This document shows positions 6,439-9,515 of a stretch of 9,515 bases of DNA, one piece after another. Source of the stretch: Devosia sp. (GTDB lineage Bacteria > Pseudomonadota > Alphaproteobacteria > Rhizobiales > Devosiaceae); NCBI GenBank assembly GCA_016793415.1, contig JAEUMC010000465.1, positions 1 to 9,515 on the forward strand, given 5' to 3'. The position numbers and the translations under genes are program-made. Each line of letters opens with the position of its first letter. The first letter of the stretch is position 1. Under the pieces are notes generated by a model. It did no database searches. It was given only the letters and a program-made list of their open reading frames with translations, and was not told where the DNA came from.

Positions 6439-6451
6439 GACAAGTGGGCGC

Positions 6452-6480
6452 GTGATAGAGGCGGAAGCGGCAGGAGTCAA
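6452..6480 (-). promoter_or_regulatory. rpsD promoter
   Basis: On the minus strand TTGACT (6480-6475) and TATCAC (6457-6452) are separated by exactly 17 bases. The -35 box matches the consensus at 5 of 6 positions. Transcription would start near 6445, giving a leader of about 128 nt for rpsD. Confidence 0.7.
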
Positions 6481-6523
6481 GCGCCGCGGGCTATTCGGGG
6501 ATGCCGGCGGCGCCTGGGCCAAA

Positions 6524-6563
6524 GTGCTTTTGGGAAAATGCAGACTTTCCGGTTCAAAAGCAC
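6524..6563. repeat. Long two-part inverted repeat after the 156-residue protein gene
   Basis: GTGCTTTTG (6524-6532) and CAAAAGCAC (6555-6563) are perfect 9-bp inverted copies. Inside them GGAAA (6533-6537) pairs with TTTCC (6546-6550), leaving a 4-base bulge (GGTT). The structure lies 15 bases after the stop codon of the unknown gene, but neither strand has a proper T-tract behind it. The form recalls the dispersed palindromic intergenic repeats of rhizobial genomes; it could also act as a Rho-assisted or protective 3' hairpin. Confidence 0.6.
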
Positions 6564-6577
6564 GACCAGGGAGAGCC

Positions 6578-7048
6578 TCAGCGTTCCTTGCGGCGCGCCC
6601 TGCCTTCGAGTGGCCCGATCGCTTCGAGCAGGGCTTCGAGCAGCGGCTGCAACTCAGCGCTCGCTACGCCGGTGGCCGGCCCCTCCTCGTCGAGCATCGC
6701 CAGCGTCTGGTCTTCGCCATTGCCGGCACCCACCACCGGATAGGTCCAATGGTAGACCAGCGGCAGCCTGGCATTGCTCTTCTTGTGCTTCAGCCGCACC
6801 GAGATCGTGTCGCCGGGTTTCACGTTGATCCCGGTGATGTCGATCACGCCGTTGGCGTCGATACCGACGCCATGCGGACTGACCGGGCTGTTGGGATCAA
6901 TCCCGCCGATTCCGAGCACCTCGACGCTCGCGTCCGTCTGGTTGATGTGCACGTCGGTCGCCGTCATGTTCGGCTGGTTGTTCTTGGGTGGTCTGCTGCC
7001 CAGTTTCTCCGGGCACTTGAGTTCGTAGTTGTCCGTGTGTTGAGGCAT
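6578..7048 (-). CDS. Hypothetical protein, 156 residues, probable beta-rich domain
   Basis: I do not recognise this protein. It has no signal peptide or membrane segment and looks cytoplasmic. The N-terminal 30 residues are polar, Pro/Asn-rich and hold the only cysteine (Cys12). Residues 31-110 contain alternating short hydrophobic stretches (ASVEVLGI, GVIDITGINV, TISVRLKH, LPLVYHWTYPVV) with Gly/Asn/Pro turns, which suggest a beta-sandwich. Residues 130-147 (ASAELQPLLEALLEAIGP) look like an amphipathic helix, followed by a basic tail (RARRKER). The ATG at 7048-7046 has a strong Shine-Dalgarno GGGAGG 5 bases upstream, and a promoter lies about 75 bases further back, so the gene is very likely expressed. 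It lies between the MFS gene and rpsD on the same strand, with a hairpin after its stop codon. Confidence 0.75.
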   Translation of the reverse strand: MPQHTDNYELKCPEKLGSRPPKNNQPNMTATDVHINQTDASVEVLGIGGIDPNSPVSPHGVGIDANGVIDITGINVKPGDTISVRLKHKKSNARLPLVYHWTYPVVGAGNGEDQTLAMLDEEGPATGVASAELQPLLEALLEAIGPLEGRARRKER

Positions 7049-7068
7049 CCTTTCCTCCCTCGCATGCA

Positions 7069-7083
7069 GCCGGACGCTCCGGC
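7069..7083 (-). promoter_or_regulatory. Small hairpin in the leader of the 156-residue protein gene
   Basis: GCCGGA (7069-7074) and TCCGGC (7078-7083) form a perfect 6-bp stem with a 3-base loop. It lies in the predicted leader, about 10 bases upstream of the ribosome-binding site. Any role is unknown. Confidence 0.35.
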
Positions 7084-7113
7084 CAGCAATGGAGAACTAG
7101 CCCACGCGCGCTT

Positions 7114-7136
7114 GTTCAGCGTTTTAAGTTCTGAAC
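7114..7136. repeat. Inverted repeat over a -10 box, candidate operator
   Basis: GTTCAG (7114-7119) and CTGAAC (7131-7136) are perfect inverted copies with an 11-base A/T-rich spacer that contains the -10 box (7127-7122) of the promoter for the 156-residue protein. A bound dimer would block RNA polymerase. Confidence 0.45.
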
Positions 7137-7150
7137 ACAGATTATTTCAA
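7122..7150 (-). promoter_or_regulatory. Promoter of the 156-residue protein gene
   Basis: On the minus strand TTGAAA (7150-7145) and TTAAAA (7127-7122) are 17 bases apart. The -35 box matches 5 of 6 consensus bases, and the region is clearly richer in A/T than its surroundings. The start of transcription would be near 7115, about 65 nt before the ATG. Confidence 0.6.
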
Positions 7151-7169
7151 CTCGTAACCCTGCGATGGG

Positions 7170-8408
7170 CTACGCCATCTTCCGGTCGAGCGTGCGCTGG
7201 TTCCTGAGCCCCGGGAACAGCTGGCTCCAGATCACCGCAATGGCGATCGAACCGACACCGCCGATCACCACCGCCGGCACCGGCCCGATCAGATGCGCCA
7301 CCGTACCGGCGCGGAACTCGCCGAGCTCGTTCGAAGCCCCGATGAACACGGAATTGACCGCATTCACCCGGCCGCGCACCTCCTCAGGGGTCCAGAGCTG
7401 CATGATGGTTTCGCGGATGGTGACGCTCACCATGTCCGAGGCGCCCACCAGCGCCAGCGCCGGCACCGACAGCCAGACTGTGGTCGAGACGCCGAACAGC
7501 ACAGTGAAGGCGCCGAACAGCCCCACGAATAGGAACAGCAGCTTGCCGGCATGGTCGCGGATCGGGAAGCGGGTCAGGAACAATGCCATGGCGATCGCCC
7601 CGATGCCCGGCGCGGCGCGCAGGAAGCCGAGTTCCTGCGGCCCGGCATGCAGAATATCCTTGGCATAGATCGGCAGCAGCGCCACCGCACCACCCATCAG
7701 CACGGCGAACATGTCGAGCGAGATGGCGCCCAGCACCACCTTGTTCGAAAAGATGTAGCGGAACCCGGCCAGCATGGTCTCGAGGCTGGTCGCCTGGTGT
7801 GATTCCCGGTGCTGCGGCTTCGAGATCATCAGCACCGAGCCCATGGCGACCACCAGCAGCGCTGCGCCGGTGCCGAAGGCCACCGACGGAGAGATGCCGT
7901 AGAGCAAGCCGCCCACCGCGGGTCCCGCGATCGAGGCGAATTGCCAGGCCGACATATTGGTGGTGATCGCATTGGCCAAGGCTTCCGGCGGCACCAGGTT
8001 GGGCGCCAGCGATTGCGCTGCCGGACTCCAGAAGGCGCGCGCCGTCCCCAGGACGACCAGGATGCCGAAGATCGGCCACACCTCGTGCGCCCTCGCATTG
8101 ACGAAGGCGAGAAAGCCCAGGGCGCAGAGCAGCTCGACCCCGAGGCAGATCGCCATGATCATCCGCCGGTTGAAGCGGTCGGCGGTAAGCCCGGTGACGA
8201 GGATCAGCACCAGCGCCGGCAGGAACAGCGACAAGCCCACCAATCCGAGCAGGAACGCCTCCCCGGTGACGTCGTAGATCTGCCAGGCGATCGACACCGA
8301 CATGATCTGCACCGCAAAGCTGACCAGCAGCGTGGTCAGCCAGAAGAAGCGGAAGTTCCGGTAACTGAAGGCGAGCTTGGAGGGCTCGGCAGCGGTGGGA
8401 GAAGACAT
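7170..8408 (-). CDS. MFS transporter, MFS_3/EntS-like exporter
   Basis: The 412-residue polytopic inner-membrane protein belongs to the major facilitator superfamily. The order of segments fits 12 transmembrane helices, with the loop 2-3 motif A as GLTADRFNRR (73-82). FSYRNFRFFW at 14-23 and EEVRGRVNAVNSVFIGASNELGEFRAG at 342-368 are typical of the DHA3/MFS_3 group, which includes the enterobactin exporter EntS and macrolide-efflux proteins. Substrate and direction cannot be read, but this group usually exports. The start is taken as ATG 8408-8406; an in-frame GTG at 8426 would add six residues, and neither has a clear Shine-Dalgarno site. The gene follows trmJ by 72 bases that contain an inverted repeat. 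It could be expressed alone or by read-through. Confidence 0.92.
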   Translation of the reverse strand: MSSPTAAEPSKLAFSYRNFRFFWLTTLLVSFAVQIMSVSIAWQIYDVTGEAFLLGLVGLSLFLPALVLILVTGLTADRFNRRMIMAICLGVELLCALGFLAFVNARAHEVWPIFGILVVLGTARAFWSPAAQSLAPNLVPPEALANAITTNMSAWQFASIAGPAVGGLLYGISPSVAFGTGAALLVVAMGSVLMISKPQHRESHQATSLETMLAGFRYIFSNKVVLGAISLDMFAVLMGGAVALLPIYAKDILHAGPQELGFLRAAPGIGAIAMALFLTRFPIRDHAGKLLFLFVGLFGAFTVLFGVSTTVWLSVPALALVGASDMVSVTIRETIMQLWTPEEVRGRVNAVNSVFIGASNELGEFRAGTVAHLIGPVPAVVIGGVGSIAIAVIWSQLFPGLRNQRTLDRKMA

Positions 8409-8439
8409 GATAGAGCCTGATGCCACGCCCGCGGCGGAG

Positions 8440-8462
8440 GCGTCAAAGCATACTTTGGACGC
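8440..8462. repeat. Inverted repeat upstream of the MFS gene
   Basis: GCGTCAAAG (8440-8448) and CTTTGGACGC (8453-8462) are inverted copies with one bulged base and a 4-base centre CATA. The repeat lies in the 72-base gap between trmJ and the MFS gene. There is no T-tract after it on the minus strand, so a terminator is unlikely; an operator for the transporter gene is possible. Confidence 0.45.
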
Positions 8463-8480
8463 TGTCGGGTACGGCTGAGG

Positions 8481-9299
8481 TCAGCTTTCGCCCTTGGCCG
8501 CCTTTGCAGCTTCAGCTTCCCGCGCCTTGCGGCCCTGCCTCAGATGCGCGCGGTCGATCGACGAGATCACCCCGCGCAGCGTGCGGATTTCCTGGGTCGA
8601 GAGCTGCGCCCGGGTAAACGCGGCGCGGAGGTTATCGACCATGGTCGGGCGTTTGTCCTCGGTCTTGAAGAAGCCGGTGCGATTGAGCGTCTCTTCGAGG
8701 TGGAGGAACAGCCCGATCAGCTCCTCGCGCGGCGCCACCGGATCAAGCCCGCCGCTGAACGGCAACACCTCGCCCTTGTCTGCCTGCTGGCGCCATTCGT
8801 ACGCCATCAACAGCACCGCCTGGGCAATGTTGAGCGAGGCAAACGCGGCTTCCACCGGGAAGGTGACAATAGCGTCGGCCAGCGCCACCTCTTCGTTGTA
8901 GAGGCCCCAGCGCTCGCGCCCGAACAGCAACCCGGCCTTCGCTCCGCCGGCGATGTGCGAGATGATCCGCTGCGCCCCTTCCTCGGGCCCGTAAACCGGC
9001 TTCTGCATGTCGCGGCGGCGCGCCGTGGTGGCGAACACCAGTTGCAGGTCGGCTATCGCCTCCTCCACGGTATCGAACACCCGCACCTTCTCGATCACAT
9101 GGTCGGCCCGCGACGCGGCGGCAATGGCACGCTCGTTCGGCCAGGCCTCGCGCGGGTTCACCAGTCGCAGGTCCCAGAGCCCGAAATTGGCCATCGCCCG
9201 CGCCGTCGTGCCGACATTTTCGCCCAGTTGCGGCTCGCACAGGATGATGGCCGGGCTCGGCCGATAGCTGAACTCCTGCGATTTGTCGGTTCCGGCCAT
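8481..9299 (-). CDS. trmJ: tRNA (cytidine/uridine-2'-O-)-methyltransferase TrmJ-like
   Basis: The 272-residue protein is a SpoU/TrmD-superfamily (SPOUT) RNA 2'-O-methyltransferase of the TrmJ type, which methylates position 32 of several tRNAs using S-adenosylmethionine. Motif 1 is PQLGENVGTTARAMANFG (23-40) with catalytic-type Asn28 and Arg34. Motif 2 is GLLFGRERWGLYNEEVALAD (123-142). Motif 3 is SLNIAQAVLLMAYE (155-168), forming the trefoil-knot SAM site. A helical C-terminal extension (about 190-272) is usual for TrmJ and ends in a basic, Ala-rich tail. The start is ATG 9299-9297; GTG 9305 is two codons upstream and sits 5 bases from AAAGGA (9316-9311), so either may be used. That ribosome-binding site overlaps the stop of the preceding GGDEF gene, pointing to co-transcription. 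It and ttcA both act on tRNA position 32. Confidence 0.92.
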   Translation of the reverse strand: MAGTDKSQEFSYRPSPAIILCEPQLGENVGTTARAMANFGLWDLRLVNPREAWPNERAIAAASRADHVIEKVRVFDTVEEAIADLQLVFATTARRRDMQKPVYGPEEGAQRIISHIAGGAKAGLLFGRERWGLYNEEVALADAIVTFPVEAAFASLNIAQAVLLMAYEWRQQADKGEVLPFSGGLDPVAPREELIGLFLHLEETLNRTGFFKTEDKRPTMVDNLRAAFTRAQLSTQEIRTLRGVISSIDRAHLRQGRKAREAEAAKAAKGES

Positions 9300-9315
9300 C
9301 GGCACCCAGGTCCTT

Positions 9316-9515
9316 TCAATGCATCGGCGGGCGTCCCGATCCGTCGGAGTCGCAGACCACCACCTGGTCGCGCCCTGCCCGCTTGGCCTCATACATTGCG
9401 CGGTCGGCGAGCGAAACCATTTCGGAGAGTCCGGCGCGACCCGTTGCACTGAACGCCACACCGATGCTGACGGTGATGCGCTGAATCTCGCCGCTCTCCA
9501 GCACCACGGCAAGGT
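9316..9515 (-). CDS. C-terminal end of a GGDEF-domain protein (partial)
   Basis: Only the last 65 codons are inside the window; the gene continues beyond the right edge. The visible part is the end of a GGDEF domain: RITVSIGVA, then LSEMVSLADRAMYEAKRAGRDQV. This is the conserved strand and final helix of diguanylate cyclases, which make cyclic di-GMP from GTP. The catalytic GG(D/E)EF motif and any sensor domain lie outside the window, so activity cannot be judged. The tail VVCDSDGSGRPPMH follows the domain. The stop codon TGA (9318-9316) overlaps the AAAGGA ribosome-binding site of trmJ, so the two genes probably share a transcript and may be translationally linked. Confidence 0.9.
   Translation of the reverse strand, partial: LAVVLESGEIQRITVSIGVAFSATGRAGLSEMVSLADRAMYEAKRAGRDQVVVCDSDGSGRPPMH

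Noticed and set aside
6318..6443. N-terminal extension of S4
   Set aside because: The residues upstream of ATG 6317 do not resemble S4, and the AAAGGA site and the standard 205-residue length fix the start at 6317.
7114..7136. LexA (SOS) box at the inverted repeat
   Set aside because: Alphaproteobacterial LexA boxes have the form GTTC-N7-GTTC. The spacing and orientation here do not fit.
7809..8420. Plus-strand open frame opposite the MFS gene
   Set aside because: It is Arg/Gln/His/Asp-rich with no motif, antisense to a clear 12-helix transporter.
9300..9512. N-terminal extension of TrmJ
   Set aside because: It overlaps the GGDEF gene in another frame and lacks family similarity; the ribosome-binding site lies at 9311-9316.
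1..9515. Mobile elements, CRISPR arrays, tRNA or rRNA genes, phage or defence systems
   Set aside because: I saw no transposase or integrase motifs, no regularly spaced direct repeats and no cloverleaf-like sequences. The genes are typical chromosomal ones with even composition.

Overview
This is an ordinary-looking, GC-rich chromosomal window of an alphaproteobacterium, most likely from the Hyphomicrobiales (Rhizobiales). The best evidence is the S4 protein, whose N-terminus, lack of cysteines and length match alphaproteobacterial S4, together with a BacA/SbmA-type peptide transporter, TtcA and TrmJ tRNA-modification enzymes, and several TTG/GTG starts. A genus such as Devosia would be compatible, but the sequence read by eye does not prove it.

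Layout, left to right. Positions 1-97 hold the 3' end of a rightward membrane-protein gene. It converges, with only 9 bases between stop codons, on a leftward operon at 107-2592: ttcA (tRNA 2-thiocytidine synthesis), then an inositol-monophosphatase-family phosphatase, then a class I SAM-dependent methyltransferase, with gaps of about 26 and 33 bases. A divergent intergenic region (2593-2733) separates ttcA from the rightward sbmA/bacA-type gene (2734-4098). That region carries a good promoter, a perfect 8-bp inverted repeat over the -35 box and a clear Shine-Dalgarno site that fixes a GTG start. sbmA ends in a strong intrinsic terminator.

Everything from 4162 to the right end is leftward. 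In order of position these are a stand-alone adenylate-forming (AMP-binding) ligase, rpsD with a textbook terminator and a leader of about 128 nt containing palindromes, an unrecognised 156-residue protein with its own promoter, an MFS exporter, the tRNA 2'-O-methyltransferase TrmJ, and the C-terminal end of a GGDEF (diguanylate cyclase-type) protein whose stop codon overlaps the ribosome-binding site of trmJ.

The genes are mostly housekeeping (translation and tRNA modification: ttcA, rpsD, trmJ) mixed with transport (sbmA, MFS, partial membrane protein). I found no mobile element, CRISPR array, tRNA or rRNA gene, prophage gene or defence system. The points worth a second look are regulatory and structural: four inverted repeats in intergenic DNA, an unusual cysteine-framed low-complexity insert in the SbmA-like protein, the palindromic rpsD leader, and two proteins of unclear function (the AMP ligase and the 156-residue protein).
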